Source: Dehalococcoidia bacterium (lineage in GTDB: Bacteria; Chloroflexota; Dehalococcoidia; GIF9; UBA5629). From it: 64,000 bases of DNA. The notes under the pieces were generated by a model. That model was given only the letters and a program-made list of their open reading frames with translations. It did no database searches and had not been told where the DNA came from. The position numbers and the translations under genes are program-made. The stretch is taken from positions 186,001 to 250,000 of the forward strand of contig JBAZEK010000003.1 of the NCBI GenBank assembly GCA_041653995.1, read 5' to 3'. Shown piece by piece: positions 7,556 through 17,269 of this stretch; position 1 is the stretch's first letter, and the number at the start of each line of letters is the position of its first letter.

Positions 7556-8968
7556 ATGTCAATAGCATCTCTGATGATAGCGGCCCCCCAGGGGCGTTCA
7601 GGCAAGACTACTATTTCCATGGGCCTGTGTGCTGCACTGCGAAAAAGGGGTTTGAAGGTTAAACCATTCAAAAAAGGGCCCGACTATATTGATCCGTCGT
7701 GGCTGACAGCAGCTGCGGGACACATCTGCGGTAACCTTGATCCCTTTATGTTCGGCGAAACTACATTGAAGCAGGCATTCACGAGGGGCTGCGAGAACAT
7801 GGATATTGCCATGATCGAGGCCAGCATGGGCCTTTACGACAGCTCCGGCGAGGATGGAATAGGCAGTTCGGCCTGGCTGGCCAGGCTGTTGAAAGTGCCG
7901 GTGATACTAGTAGTCAACGCCGCACGCATGTCCCGCAGCGCTGCCGCCATGGTTTCAGGTTATATAAACTTCGAGCCTGATACCGGCATCGCAGGGGTGA
8001 TCCTTAACAATGTGGCAGGCCAACGACACAGAAACAAACTGATCACGGCCATTGAAAAACACTGCGGAATACCGGTGCTGGGCTGCGTTCCTTCAGATAA
8101 ACGCCTTGCCCTTGAGGAGCGCCACATCGGCATAGTTCCATTTATCGAGCAGGATGGCTCAGCAGGTAAAATCGGAAAGGCCTGCGCCATAGTTGAAAAT
8201 AACGTTGATGTCCAACAAGTTCTCGATCTTGCTAAAGCTGCTGCAAAAGGTATATCTGCGGACGGCAAACAAGTTGATATCATTTCGCACACTGCAGCAT
8301 CGAAACAATCTCCCATGGCAAACGTCGATATCGGCGTACTTTATGACAGGGCTTTTTCTTTCTATTACCCGGATAACCTGGAGGCCTTGCAGAACGCCGG
8401 CGCCCGGCTTATTTTCATCAATTCATTTACAGATAATCTTCCGGATGTGGACGGCCTTTACATCGGCGGAGGTTTCCCCGAGCTTTACGCTGCTCAACTT
8501 GAGGCCAACGCCGTCTTGAGGAGAGATATAGCCAGAGCTGCACGGCAGGGATTGCCCATCTATGCTGAGTGCGCTGGATTGATGTACCTGTGCCGCGCCA
8601 TCATCAAAGATAATCGGCGTTACCATATGGCAGGTATATTCGATCAGGAAGTGGAAATAATCGCCAGGCCACAGGGTCATGGTTACATGGTAGTGGAAGC
8701 CAGAAAAGGCAACCCCTATTTCCGCCCGGGCGCCATCCTTAAAGGGCATGAGTTCCATTATTCCAGGTTGATCGGTTATAAAGCGTCGAATGCAAAGTTC
8801 GAAGTAATACGCGGACATGGTATCGACGGCCGTACTGATGGAATGGCAATTAACAACACCCTTGCCACATATCTACATTTACATGCGCTGTCGGCGCCCG
8901 GCTGGGCAGACGATTTTGTCAACCTTTCTCTATCACATAAAATGAAGCCGGTCAAAACATTAATATAA
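7556..8968 (+). CDS. dsrN: DsrN: cobyrinate a,c-diamide synthase (CbiA)-like siroheme amidase
   Basis: A 470-residue CbiA-family amidotransferase. The N-terminal P-loop, APQGRSGKTT (residues 9-18), begins a dethiobiotin-synthetase-like ATPase domain. The C-terminal class I glutamine amidotransferase domain has GLYIGGGFPELYA and the nucleophile Cys in YAECAGLMYL. In dsr operons this gene is called dsrN and is thought to amidate siroheme, giving the siroamide seen in several Dsr enzymes. No cobalamin genes are adjacent, which favours that role over vitamin B12 synthesis. The ribosome-binding site is weak, so translation may be coupled to dsrD. Confidence 0.88.
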   Translation: MSIASLMIAAPQGRSGKTTISMGLCAALRKRGLKVKPFKKGPDYIDPSWLTAAAGHICGNLDPFMFGETTLKQAFTRGCENMDIAMIEASMGLYDSSGEDGIGSSAWLARLLKVPVILVVNAARMSRSAAAMVSGYINFEPDTGIAGVILNNVAGQRHRNKLITAIEKHCGIPVLGCVPSDKRLALEERHIGIVPFIEQDGSAGKIGKACAIVENNVDVQQVLDLAKAAAKGISADGKQVDIISHTAASKQSPMANVDIGVLYDRAFSFYYPDNLEALQNAGARLIFINSFTDNLPDVDGLYIGGGFPELYAAQLEANAVLRRDIARAARQGLPIYAECAGLMYLCRAIIKDNRRYHMAGIFDQEVEIIARPQGHGYMVVEARKGNPYFRPGAILKGHEFHYSRLIGYKASNAKFEVIRGHGIDGRTDGMAINNTLATYLHLHALSAPGWADDFVNLSLSHKMKPVKTLI

Positions 8969-8983
8969 AGTGGAGGAAAGGCC

Positions 8984-9136
8984 ATGATTACAGTTTGCCC
9001 GGTTTGTAAAACCGAGATTGAAGATAATAAAGCCCGGGGTACCAGCGAACTGGACGGTAAAACCTACTACTTCTGCTGTAAGGCCTGTAAAAAGCAATTC
9101 GATGAAGCCCCGCAGCAATACGCAGATAAAAAATAG
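8984..9136 (+). CDS. YHS-domain small metal-binding protein
   Basis: A 50-residue protein, MITVCPVCKT...YYFCCKACKKQF. CPVC and CCKAC form a treble-clef YHS-type metal site, like the short YHS or TRASH proteins of metal-handling operons. GTGGAGGAAAGGCC directly before the ATG is a strong ribosome-binding site. It sits between dsrN and dsrC in the same direction with tight spacing, so it is part of the dsr operon. The function is not known; metal delivery or sensing for Dsr maturation is possible. Confidence 0.85.
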   Translation: MITVCPVCKTEIEDNKARGTSELDGKTYYFCCKACKKQFDEAPQQYADKK

Positions 9137-9153
9137 CTTGGAGGAAAAGAATA

Positions 9154-9471
9154 ATGCCCATTGTAACACTCGGCGGACAGCAAATCGAGGTTGATGAGGA
9201 CGGTTTCATCCAGGAGCCGGATAAATGGAATAAGGATGTGGCGGAGGACCTGGCTAAAACCGAGGATGCTTATCCCATGAACGAAGACCATTGGAAGGTC
9301 GTAAATTACCTGCGCAACTACTTTCTTGAATTCGGTATTGCGCCACCCATCCGCATGGTAACCAAGCAGACCGGCTTCGATCTGAAGACCATCTACAAGC
9401 TATTCCCGGGAGGGCCTGCCAAAGGTGGCTGCAAAGTTGCGGGACTACCAAAACCCACCGGCTGTGTATAA
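9154..9471 (+). CDS. dsrC: DsrC, sulfur-carrier cosubstrate of DsrAB
   Basis: A 105-residue DsrC. The flexible C-terminal arm ends GGCKVAGLPKPTGCV, with Cys93 and Cys104 separated by ten residues exactly as in functional DsrC. The penultimate Cys receives sulfur from sulfite on DsrAB, and the pair then forms a trisulfide that DsrMK reduces. The N-terminal helical fold signatures (EDHWKVVNYLRNYF, IRMVTKQTG) are typical. GGAGG precedes the ATG by a few bases. It lies between the YHS gene and dsrM. Confidence 0.96.
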   Translation: MPIVTLGGQQIEVDEDGFIQEPDKWNKDVAEDLAKTEDAYPMNEDHWKVVNYLRNYFLEFGIAPPIRMVTKQTGFDLKTIYKLFPGGPAKGGCKVAGLPKPTGCV

Positions 9472-9483
9472 AGTGGATTACCT

Positions 9484-10410
9484 ATGTGGCTTTTGCTGCT
9501 TACCTATTGCTGCCTGCTGACCTTCATAAGCGGGATTGTCTGGAGGGTATATAAATACGCTTCCCTACCCGTCCACCTGCGCTGGGAGCTTTACCCGGTT
9601 GCACATGAGATTGGTAGACCTTATGGCGGGTCATATCTTGAAGACGAGGATTGGTGGCACCGGCCGCGTAAAATTAACCTGTTGGGCGAATCAACCGTAT
9701 TTCTTCGGGAGATTGTTTTCTTTCGGGAGTATTTTTACAGCAACCGGAGATTCTGGAGCTTCGTATATCCCTTCCATCTCGGACTATTCCTGCTGCTGGT
9801 CTGGATACTGATGCTCGTAGTAGGGTCAATCCTTGCTCTAAACGGATCCCACATATCCTCAACATCGCCTTATTTCGGGATTCCGCTTATTTACTACCTT
9901 ACTCTCATATCCGGTGTCGCCGCCTTTATACTGGGCATCTTCGGTACTATCGGGTTACTGATAAAGCGGTCTTACGACGAAGACCTGAGAAATTACACCG
10001 CGCCCATCGATTACTTCAATCTCACAGGTATATTGCTGGTTTTCCTGACCGGCCTTCTTTTCTGGATTATCGAAGATCGGTCATTCGATACAGCCCGGGG
10101 CTTTATTCAGGGTTTAATCACGTTCAAACCCACCGCAATTGGTCTGCTCATGACAATCAGCATAGTGCTATCATGCCTGCTGCTGGCTTATATGCCGTTT
10201 ACGCGCATGATGCACTATGTAGCCAAATATTTCACCTACCACAAGGTGCGCTGGGATGATGAACCGAATAAACCCGGCACCGGCCTGGAGAAGAAACTGC
10301 AGGCACAGCTTGATCAGACGACCCACTGGTCGGCGCCCCATATCCATACAGGACAAAGCTGGTCCGAGCAGGTTCAGAGCAGCGGCGCCACCGACAAAAC
10401 AGAGAAATGA
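9484..10410 (+). CDS. dsrM: DsrM, membrane cytochrome b subunit of DsrMK
   Basis: A 308-residue NarI-like integral membrane protein with about five to six hydrophobic helices. Histidines suited to heme b ligation lie in YPFHLGLF and TRMMHYVAKYFTYH. The hydrophilic C-terminal tail (about residues 255-308) faces the cytoplasm and could contact DsrK. DsrM passes quinol electrons to DsrK. The stop overlaps the dsrK start (ATGA, 10407-10410), indicating translational coupling. No dsrJ, dsrO or dsrP follows, so this is the two-subunit DsrMK type. Confidence 0.92.
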   Translation: MWLLLLTYCCLLTFISGIVWRVYKYASLPVHLRWELYPVAHEIGRPYGGSYLEDEDWWHRPRKINLLGESTVFLREIVFFREYFYSNRRFWSFVYPFHLGLFLLLVWILMLVVGSILALNGSHISSTSPYFGIPLIYYLTLISGVAAFILGIFGTIGLLIKRSYDEDLRNYTAPIDYFNLTGILLVFLTGLLFWIIEDRSFDTARGFIQGLITFKPTAIGLLMTISIVLSCLLLAYMPFTRMMHYVAKYFTYHKVRWDDEPNKPGTGLEKKLQAQLDQTTHWSAPHIHTGQSWSEQVQSSGATDKTEK

Positions 10411-12014
10411 AGAAAAAAATAACGCTCAGAGATATCGGCAAGATTGAAGGCCGGATGGTCGACATCGATAAGGCCGACCTTTCCCATCTGCCTGCTCCCC
10501 TTGATGATCCTGCTGATGAACCGGATATCAAGCAATTAACAGGGGAACAACAGGCCAGATACGATACTTCGCTCGACGGGGTATCAGCTATCGGACTGGT
10601 AAAACCGCAGAACAAACAAGAGGAAGAGGAATTTGTCAGGAGATTCATCGCCGGCCTGAAAAAACTGCTGTCAAAAGAAAACAACTGGACCTTTCTCCAG
10701 CCGCTGATGCTTTCGCTGGAGAACTGCGCTAAATGCCAGAACTGCTCGGAAGCATGTCCGGTTTTCACCGAAAGCGGCAGGCAGGAGATCTACCGTCCCA
10801 CTTACCGGGCCGAGGTTTTACGCCGCATCATCCGAAAATATCTCAAGAAAGAGGGCAAACTACTCTCTAAATTCACCGGCAGCGACATCGACCTCAATTA
10901 TAAAACCATCGCCAGGCTGGCGGAGCTATCATATCGTTGTACACTCTGCCGCCGATGCGCGCAATCATGTCCTATCGGTGTGGACAACGGCCTGATCACT
11001 CATGAGCTGCGCAAACTGTTCAGCCAGGAGATGGGTATAGCGCCCAAAGAGCTGCATCAACTTGGCACCGTCCAACAATTAAAAGTCGGGTCAAGCACGG
11101 GAACTTCACCCAAGGCGCTGGCCAGCTTCATCAATTTCATCGAAGGCGAGATTGAGGAGATAACCGGTAAACCTATCAGGATACCGGTGGATAAGAAAGG
11201 CGCCGACATATTATTACTGCATAATGCCGGCGAGTTCATATCGTGGCCGGAGAATATAGAGGCCTTCGCCATAATATTTGCAGCGGCGGGCATAGACTGG
11301 ACGCTTTCCAGCAGCCTGGTAGCCTATGATGCGGTCAATTATGGTGTGTGGTATGACGATATCCAGCTGGCGCGCATCGCAGCCCGACATGCACAGGCAG
11401 CCAGGGACCTGAAGGTTAAACGCATGATGGTCGGGGAATGCGGACATGCTCACAAGGCCATGCTCGTAGTATCGGATCGTGTATTGACCGGCGATCTTAA
11501 TATACCCCGCGAGAGCGCTATACCATTGCTTGAGGACATTGTCTTAAACGATAAGATCAAGCTGGACAGGTCTAAAAACAACTTCCCTGTAACCCTGCAT
11601 GATCCCTGTAACCTGGTACGTCTGAGTGGAATCGTGGAGCCGCAGCGACGAATACTGAGAAAAATATGCCCTGATTTCCGTGAGATGGAGCCGCACGGCG
11701 TGGATAATTACTGCTGCGGCGGTGGCAGCGGTTTCGCTATCATGGACTCAAATAACTTCTCGGATTGGCGAGCGGCGGTCTCAGGCCGTATGAAGCTAAA
11801 ACAGATACTCACGGTATTTCGTGATGTTATGAACCCCGATATGCACAAATACGTGTGCACACCCTGCTCCAATTGCAAGGGGATGATACGTGATTTGCTC
11901 TCACGCTATAAGCTCACAGAAAAACACGGCATTCATTACGGCGGACTGGTTGACCTCATAGCCAACGCCATGCTGGAAGTAAAAGGTCAGTTCATCAACT
12001 GGGAAGAAGCATAG
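10407..12014 (+). CDS. dsrK: DsrK, HdrD-like catalytic subunit of DsrMK
   Basis: A 535-residue cytoplasmic Fe-S protein. Two classic [4Fe-4S] motifs lie near residues 110-190 (CAKCQNCSEACP and CTLCRRCAQSCP). A CCG domain follows, with HDPCNLV, NYCCGGGSGF and CTPCSNC, the signature for the non-cubane catalytic cluster of heterodisulfide reductases. DsrK reduces the DsrC trisulfide. An earlier Cys in GECGHAHKAML replaces a full first CCG motif, as is usual for DsrK. The start overlaps the dsrM stop. It is the last gene of the dsr operon proper; about 190 bp separate it from the next cluster. Confidence 0.93.
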   Translation: MKKKITLRDIGKIEGRMVDIDKADLSHLPAPLDDPADEPDIKQLTGEQQARYDTSLDGVSAIGLVKPQNKQEEEEFVRRFIAGLKKLLSKENNWTFLQPLMLSLENCAKCQNCSEACPVFTESGRQEIYRPTYRAEVLRRIIRKYLKKEGKLLSKFTGSDIDLNYKTIARLAELSYRCTLCRRCAQSCPIGVDNGLITHELRKLFSQEMGIAPKELHQLGTVQQLKVGSSTGTSPKALASFINFIEGEIEEITGKPIRIPVDKKGADILLLHNAGEFISWPENIEAFAIIFAAAGIDWTLSSSLVAYDAVNYGVWYDDIQLARIAARHAQAARDLKVKRMMVGECGHAHKAMLVVSDRVLTGDLNIPRESAIPLLEDIVLNDKIKLDRSKNNFPVTLHDPCNLVRLSGIVEPQRRILRKICPDFREMEPHGVDNYCCGGGSGFAIMDSNNFSDWRAAVSGRMKLKQILTVFRDVMNPDMHKYVCTPCSNCKGMIRDLLSRYKLTEKHGIHYGGLVDLIANAMLEVKGQFINWEEA

Positions 12015-12208
12015 CGCCAAAACTTAAAAAAACAGTGGAATCGCTGTTAAAGCTGAAAACTGCATATTTCTAAGTGTAGAGTCATATCACCCCAACCCAC
12101 ACAGGCCATGCCTTCCATTTACCAAACTGTTAAAATGTATCGAGGATTAGCCCGTAGCCTAACTATATACCAATATCACCTGTAAGTTTTAATCTTGCCG
12201 AGGTAGAG
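12015..12208. other. Intergenic region between dsrK and the HdrD-like cluster
   Basis: About 190 bp with no coding sequence I can support. It is AT-richer than its surroundings. I see no strong terminator hairpin and no convincing -35/-10 pair, so read-through from the dsr operon into the next cluster is plausible. Confidence 0.4.
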
Positions 12209-13603
12209 GTGGTCAACAAGAATTTTATCGATGCGAGTTGTTGCCGGCTTTGTGGTACCTGCCTTTCCAGTTGTCCCATCTTGGATTTCAGCCCGGAGCG
12301 GGCACGCGCTGCCAAAGAGCGGCTCAACCTCGGTCTGGACAGCGGCGTACTCGACAGGTGCACCACCTGCTTTTCATGCAATTCCTACTGCCCCAATAAC
12401 TGCCACCCTTATGAGTTGATTCTGCTACGCTGGCACGAACGATATTTGAGGCTGGGACTGCCGGCCATAGCCCGCATGGTAATGCCGGGCGATCAATCTT
12501 CCATCTGGAGCCAGCTGTACCCGCTGCTCCCGACCGATGAGAAAGATCAGATCAGGGAATGGAGAAGGATGGAGGGCAAGCAGGACAAAGACATCCTGCT
12601 GACCGGCTGTTTCAGCTCTTTTTCTCCCTACCTGGCTGACAACTCCGTGCTAAAAGGCCTGACGGTCTATGGGGATGAGCGCCTCTGGTGCAGCGGCGGG
12701 CATATCTACCAGCTCGGGTTGCTGGATATTGTGGAGAAGGCCGGCCTGCGGATTAAAAAAGTTCTGGAGGAATTGAAGCCCCACCGTGTGGTGACCATGA
12801 TGGCGGCAGAACACGCGATGCTGACCCGCATCCTGCCTGAGAAATTCGGTATCAATATAAACACCGATGTCATCACGCTGGAACAATGGCTGCTTCAACA
12901 ATTACAATCAGGCAATCTATCGCTGACCGCACCCATCCGGCTGCGCATCGCCATACATGACAACTGCTTCTCCAAAAGTGAGGGGAACAGCCTGTGGCGT
13001 GCGGTCAGGGAAATAGCATCGGCCTGCAAGGCCGACCTGGTGGAGATGCCGCATAATTGCCGGGACGCCCTCTGCTGTGGATTCGGCGCAGCCGCCGGGA
13101 AATTCAGCCTGCTGGACCTGATCGAGCATGGTTCCAAACGTTTGAAGGAAGCCGAACAGGCGGGCGCAGATTGTCTGGTCACATATTGTTCTGCCTGCTA
13201 TTTCATCTTCTCCGTGGTGAGGGAGCTTTACGGAAGCAGGCTGGAATTGTATCACCTGCTTGAGCTGGTAGATCTGGCGCGGGGAAACAAACCGCTGCAC
13301 CGCACTCGACAGAGGGCCTTTCAGATCATCGCTATCATAACGGCCAATGTACTGCGCATGGCCTTCAACGGCGCTGCCCGCCGCCGTTTTTATGTCGATT
13401 TAAGCCTGTTCGACCATGAGATGTCCCAGGAAGCTATAGGCTCGGAATCAACACGCATGGTAAGGTTTTTCAATACCCTCTACGGTAGTGCGGCCTTTCG
13501 TAACGCGATAGTCCTCGGCATCCTTCACTTTACGGTCAGGACGATCATATATTTTCGAAGGAGGTTGAGCCATGACGGATACAGGGAAATACCAGTTTCA
13601 TGA
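12209..13603 (+). CDS. HdrD-like iron-sulfur (CCG-domain) protein 1, with C-terminal extension
   Basis: A 464-residue protein. Two [4Fe-4S] motifs are at the N terminus (CCRLCGTCLSSCP, CTTCFSCNSYCP). The first CCG repeat is degenerate: it reads LWCSGG and lacks the later CxxC. The second is complete (HDNCFS, ALCCGFG, TYCSAC), so one non-cubane cluster is expected. Residues about 370-464 form an extension with two hydrophobic stretches (AFQIIAIITANVL and AFRNAIVLGILHF) that could anchor the protein to the membrane. The start is GTG with AGGTAG upstream. Its 3' end overlaps the next gene by 32 nt. It probably passes electrons in a heterodisulfide-reductase-like complex; the partner is unknown. 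Confidence 0.82.
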   Translation: MVNKNFIDASCCRLCGTCLSSCPILDFSPERARAAKERLNLGLDSGVLDRCTTCFSCNSYCPNNCHPYELILLRWHERYLRLGLPAIARMVMPGDQSSIWSQLYPLLPTDEKDQIREWRRMEGKQDKDILLTGCFSSFSPYLADNSVLKGLTVYGDERLWCSGGHIYQLGLLDIVEKAGLRIKKVLEELKPHRVVTMMAAEHAMLTRILPEKFGININTDVITLEQWLLQQLQSGNLSLTAPIRLRIAIHDNCFSKSEGNSLWRAVREIASACKADLVEMPHNCRDALCCGFGAAAGKFSLLDLIEHGSKRLKEAEQAGADCLVTYCSACYFIFSVVRELYGSRLELYHLLELVDLARGNKPLHRTRQRAFQIIAIITANVLRMAFNGAARRRFYVDLSLFDHEMSQEAIGSESTRMVRFFNTLYGSAAFRNAIVLGILHFTVRTIIYFRRRLSHDGYREIPVS

Positions 13604-14771
13604 CGTCAAAAAATGCAAGCTTTGCGGGGAATGCTTGTCCCGCTGTCCGGAGCTTAACCTGCCGTTGGACGCTGCCAAACGAGAGAAATTGAAAATCAAC
13701 CGGGGAGAGATAAGCCCTTACGTATCAAAGGCCTGCACCGGTTGTTTCAATTGCGATTTCTACTGTCCCAACCAGGCCAATCCATGCGAGACCATCGTCC
13801 ATCACTGGTGGGAAGTTTATCGCAGCCGTGGCCTGCCGGAACGGGCCCGCTACTTTCAGCCGATGGAGCCGCTAAATTTCCGCAGCTATGTTACACAGCG
13901 CCTGCCCGCTGATGAAAAGGCCAGGCTGGCAAGCTGGGACGACATCTCGCGATGCGAGGAATTCATCTACCCGGGCTGCAATGTCTGCACCGTTCCCTAC
14001 CTCACAGAGACATCGCTTTTACCCAAAATACCGATCCGCGGAGGCCTCTCATGGTGCTGCGGCGAAACCTACTTCCGCACCGGATGTTACGACCTGGCGG
14101 AAGCCCAGGGCAAACGCATGCAGGCGCGTTTTAATGAAATGGGAGCTAAAAACATTCTCATGATGTGCACAGCCGGCACCTTCCTCTTCACCAAAGTGAT
14201 GCCCGAGCGCCTGGGCATTAAATTCGAGGCCAAATTCAAACCTCTGGTGCGCTACCTCTGGGAAGAGCTGCAAAGCGGCAGGATCAAGGTCGAGCGCAAG
14301 CTCAACATGTCTGCTACGGTACAGGATTCCTGTTATTCCAAGTTCCTGGAGCCTGATTACATTGAGCTGCCACGCAAGATACTCCAACATATAGGCGTTG
14401 AGGTAATTGAGATGCCTCGCAGCCGCGACAGGATGGTATGCTGCGGCATCGGCGGCGGCTTCAGTATTGAGAGTTGTTACAATACCATAGACCTGACAAG
14501 CTCCACGCTGAAGAGATTGGGTGAGGCCAAACGGACAAATGCGGATATCCTCTGTGTTTATTGCGCGGGGTGCCTGCAAATGCTTGGTTCCGGTTCGCTG
14601 CTATACCCGGGAGCCCAGCAGATATACCATCTGCTTGAGCTGGTGCAAATGGCAGCCGGTGAGACGCCTCAGCGCAGGATCAGGCAGCGAGCCCTGACCA
14701 TGTTCAGCGGTACGCTGATCCACCAGGCGCCCAAATTATTATCTCCCTCACATTTCCGGCCTACCATATAG
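13572..14771 (+). CDS. HdrD-like iron-sulfur (CCG-domain) protein 2
   Basis: A 399-residue paralogue of the preceding gene. The ferredoxin motifs are CKLCGECLSRCP and CTGCFNCDFYCP. The first CCG repeat is nearly complete (YPGCNVC, SWCCGET) but its last pair is reduced to MMCTAG. The second is complete (QDSCYS, MVCCGIGGG, VYCAGC). AAGGAGG lies 7 nt before the ATG, which is inside the end of the upstream gene. The overlap and homology show the two subunits are made together, probably as a complex. No membrane segment is evident. Confidence 0.82.
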   Translation: MTDTGKYQFHDVKKCKLCGECLSRCPELNLPLDAAKREKLKINRGEISPYVSKACTGCFNCDFYCPNQANPCETIVHHWWEVYRSRGLPERARYFQPMEPLNFRSYVTQRLPADEKARLASWDDISRCEEFIYPGCNVCTVPYLTETSLLPKIPIRGGLSWCCGETYFRTGCYDLAEAQGKRMQARFNEMGAKNILMMCTAGTFLFTKVMPERLGIKFEAKFKPLVRYLWEELQSGRIKVERKLNMSATVQDSCYSKFLEPDYIELPRKILQHIGVEVIEMPRSRDRMVCCGIGGGFSIESCYNTIDLTSSTLKRLGEAKRTNADILCVYCAGCLQMLGSGSLLYPGAQQIYHLLELVQMAAGETPQRRIRQRALTMFSGTLIHQAPKLLSPSHFRPTI

Positions 14772-14828
14772 CGCATTAATCGGAAGGACCGTTTTATATT
14801 AATCTGGCCATAGGAGGTTAGCTGTACG

Positions 14829-15878
14829 ATGATTCAGCTTCGGTTTGATAAGGATAAATGCTCCAAATGCAAGCCCGTTTCCTGTCTCACCAAGTGCCAG
14901 TACATCAATTTCGATGTGAAATCGGCCAGGACAGAATGGTTGAAAATTATTAGTGGAGGGGACTCGTTCGTCCTTGAAGCCTGCACTACCTGCTACGCCT
15001 GTGAAGAATACTGCCCGCACGGCAATCATCCTTTCTACATGATCGTTGACAGGCAGGAACAAAAAGGGATACTGCCCGCTCCCAGGCCGATAGTCACCAT
15101 GTGGGTCAACCAGTGCCAGCCCGTCGGCAAATACATGGTGGGAATGCTGCAGGAAAAGGCGCTGTCCTATTGCCTGCTGCCGCAATTCAACATACTTGCT
15201 CACGGCAAGCTGTTCCAGGACATCGAATATTCTGTAATAGTCGGCCAGGAGTTTTTCTGCAACGCTGTTTTCCTGCACTACGCAAAGCTGTCGCTCATAA
15301 GAGAAAGGTTGCCGATCATCCTGGAGAATATCAAGAAGCTGGGTATTAAGGAACTGGTCTGCCTTCATGACGAATGTTACGCGACCTATACTTCGATTGC
15401 GCCCGCCTACGGCATAGAAGTGCCATTTAAGCCGGTGCACTATTTTGAATACCTGCTGGAACAACTGAATAAACTCCGATCGCAGGTAAATCCTCTAAAC
15501 CTGAAAGTGGCCTACCAGAGAAACTGCTCCACCAGGTTGATACCGCAGATTGATCATTTTGTTGATGATATCTTCAGTGCTATCGGCGTTGAAAGGATCA
15601 AGCGGAAATACGACAGACAGACGGCGCTTTGCTGTGGCGAGATCTTCAGAATGGGTATGGGACCGGACCTGGCCGATGATGTCCAGAAAAGAAACATAGA
15701 TGACATGCTGGAATCAGGCGCCGAATACGTTGTTTTCAATTGCCCCGCTTGCTGGGATTCGCTGGCGGATAAGGTGGCCGCGCGTGGACTAAAGCCCATA
15801 CACATGATCGATCTTTGCAGGCTGGCGATAGGGGAGGGACAGAGCCTCCAGCTGTCTAAAATGGAAGCAGGGGTATAA
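14829..15878 (+). CDS. HdrD-like iron-sulfur (CCG-domain) protein 3
   Basis: A 349-residue member of the same family. The N-terminal cluster motifs are less regular (CSKCKPVSCLTKC, then CTTCYACEEYCP). The first CCG repeat has lost the CC pair and keeps only scattered cysteines (CLHDEC). The second is complete (QRNCST, ALCCGEI, NCPAC). ATAGGAGG precedes the ATG. It is 5 nt upstream of the GlcD-like gene. One catalytic-type cluster is expected; the substrate is unknown. Confidence 0.8.
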   Translation: MIQLRFDKDKCSKCKPVSCLTKCQYINFDVKSARTEWLKIISGGDSFVLEACTTCYACEEYCPHGNHPFYMIVDRQEQKGILPAPRPIVTMWVNQCQPVGKYMVGMLQEKALSYCLLPQFNILAHGKLFQDIEYSVIVGQEFFCNAVFLHYAKLSLIRERLPIILENIKKLGIKELVCLHDECYATYTSIAPAYGIEVPFKPVHYFEYLLEQLNKLRSQVNPLNLKVAYQRNCSTRLIPQIDHFVDDIFSAIGVERIKRKYDRQTALCCGEIFRMGMGPDLADDVQKRNIDDMLESGAEYVVFNCPACWDSLADKVAARGLKPIHMIDLCRLAIGEGQSLQLSKMEAGV

Positions 15879-15883
15879 ATGCG

Positions 15884-17269
15884 ATGATAGACATATTACA
15901 AGAACTCAGCAAGATCACCGATAAAGACTACGTATCCAACAATCAAGAGGAGCTATACCTGTACGGGCGGGACCCTGGCTTGATGCCGCCTCATGAGCCT
16001 GACTATGTCGTCATGCCGTTAACGGTTGATGAGATACAGGCCATAGTCAGGCTGGCAAACAGAGAGAAAATTCCGATTATCCCCAAAGGCGGCGGCCTTT
16101 CTCTTACAGGCCTGGTTATCCCGCAAAAAGGGGGCATTCTGCTGGACATGAAGCGGATGGGGCAAATAATTGAAGTCAACGAGCCGGCAGGATATGTGAT
16201 AGTGGAAGGAGGTACCACGCACGGCGCATTAAAAAGCTACCTGTTAAAGAATTACCCGCATCTTCGTCACAGCATACCTGATTCTCCACCGATAACAACA
16301 ATCGCAGCGAACGCGGTAATACATGGCCAGGGACGCCTTACGCAGCAACACGGATTCAACTCCGACATGGTTTGCGGCCTGGAGGTGGTGCTGCCCACAG
16401 GTGAAAAATGCAAGATCGGCTCCTGCGCTGTCTCGCCATACTGGTTCTCCAAGGGACCGCCTCTTCCCGATCTGAGTAGCCTGTTTTTCGGCTGGTTTGG
16501 CACCACCGGTATCATCACCAAGCTGGCGCTGAGACTCTATCCCTGCAAGAAGATTCGAGATGCCATGCTTTTCCTCACCGATGAGGCCGAACTTGTGCCC
16601 GAAATCATGCGCAAGCTTGGCCGGACTGAAATGATAGAAGACCTGGTGGTGACCGCACAACCTCTACCGCTCAGGTTCAGGGGCAATTATTATATACTTT
16701 TCTATATAACGGGCGACACTGAAGAGGAAGTGGAATTCAAAAAGAAAATGGCCTGGCGTGCGCTATGGGAATACTTCGAAAGGAGACAGGGCGGGTTTGT
16801 CAGCTTGCCCCCCGAAATGAAGACGCCCATGCTGGCGATGCCATCCAAAGACACCACCAGGTTCGCGGACGTCAGTAAGGGAGGAGGGTTTGAATACAGT
16901 GGCCCCATAGCCCCGCTGGAAAAGTACCCCGTATACGTTAAAAAGTTGGCCGAGCTGGCGCAGAAATACGACCTTTTCTACTCTTCCGCTGCCCGCATGA
17001 TCGATGGTGGTCACAGCATGATGTTTTCCTTCTCCTACACTTTTAACCGCGCTGAGCCGGATACTATGAAAAGAGCCAAGCAGGCGCTTGATGAAGCAGC
17101 CGATTTCGCACTCGAAAATGGGGGGGTTATGTGGAAACCCAATATCGATGAACAGCAGTTGACCATGGCTAAAATGGACCCGGAAACCCTCAACCTAATG
17201 ATGAGGATCAAGAACCTGCTCGATCCCAATGGAATTATGAATCCCGGTAACTGGGAGGTGCGCGGATGA
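15884..17269 (+). CDS. GlcD-like FAD-binding oxidoreductase
   Basis: A 461-residue flavoprotein of the D-lactate/glycolate oxidase (GlcD, FAD-linked oxidase) family. The PCMH-type FAD domain is seen in IPKGGGLSLTGLVIPQKGG and later GWFGTTGIITKLAL. The C-terminal FAD-oxidase domain ends in DPNGIMNPGNW, typical of the family. Such proteins oxidise 2-hydroxyacids and pass electrons to an HdrD/GlpC-type Fe-S partner, and such a partner follows here with an ATGA overlap (17266-17269). The true substrate could be lactate, glycolate or another hydroxyacid. Confidence 0.85.
   Translation: MIDILQELSKITDKDYVSNNQEELYLYGRDPGLMPPHEPDYVVMPLTVDEIQAIVRLANREKIPIIPKGGGLSLTGLVIPQKGGILLDMKRMGQIIEVNEPAGYVIVEGGTTHGALKSYLLKNYPHLRHSIPDSPPITTIAANAVIHGQGRLTQQHGFNSDMVCGLEVVLPTGEKCKIGSCAVSPYWFSKGPPLPDLSSLFFGWFGTTGIITKLALRLYPCKKIRDAMLFLTDEAELVPEIMRKLGRTEMIEDLVVTAQPLPLRFRGNYYILFYITGDTEEEVEFKKKMAWRALWEYFERRQGGFVSLPPEMKTPMLAMPSKDTTRFADVSKGGGFEYSGPIAPLEKYPVYVKKLAELAQKYDLFYSSAARMIDGGHSMMFSFSYTFNRAEPDTMKRAKQALDEAADFALENGGVMWKPNIDEQQLTMAKMDPETLNLMMRIKNLLDPNGIMNPGNWEVRG

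Noticed and set aside
5072..12014. Oxidative (sulfur-oxidising) Dsr pathway
   Set aside because: dsrD is present and dsrEFH is absent, which fits the reductive direction.
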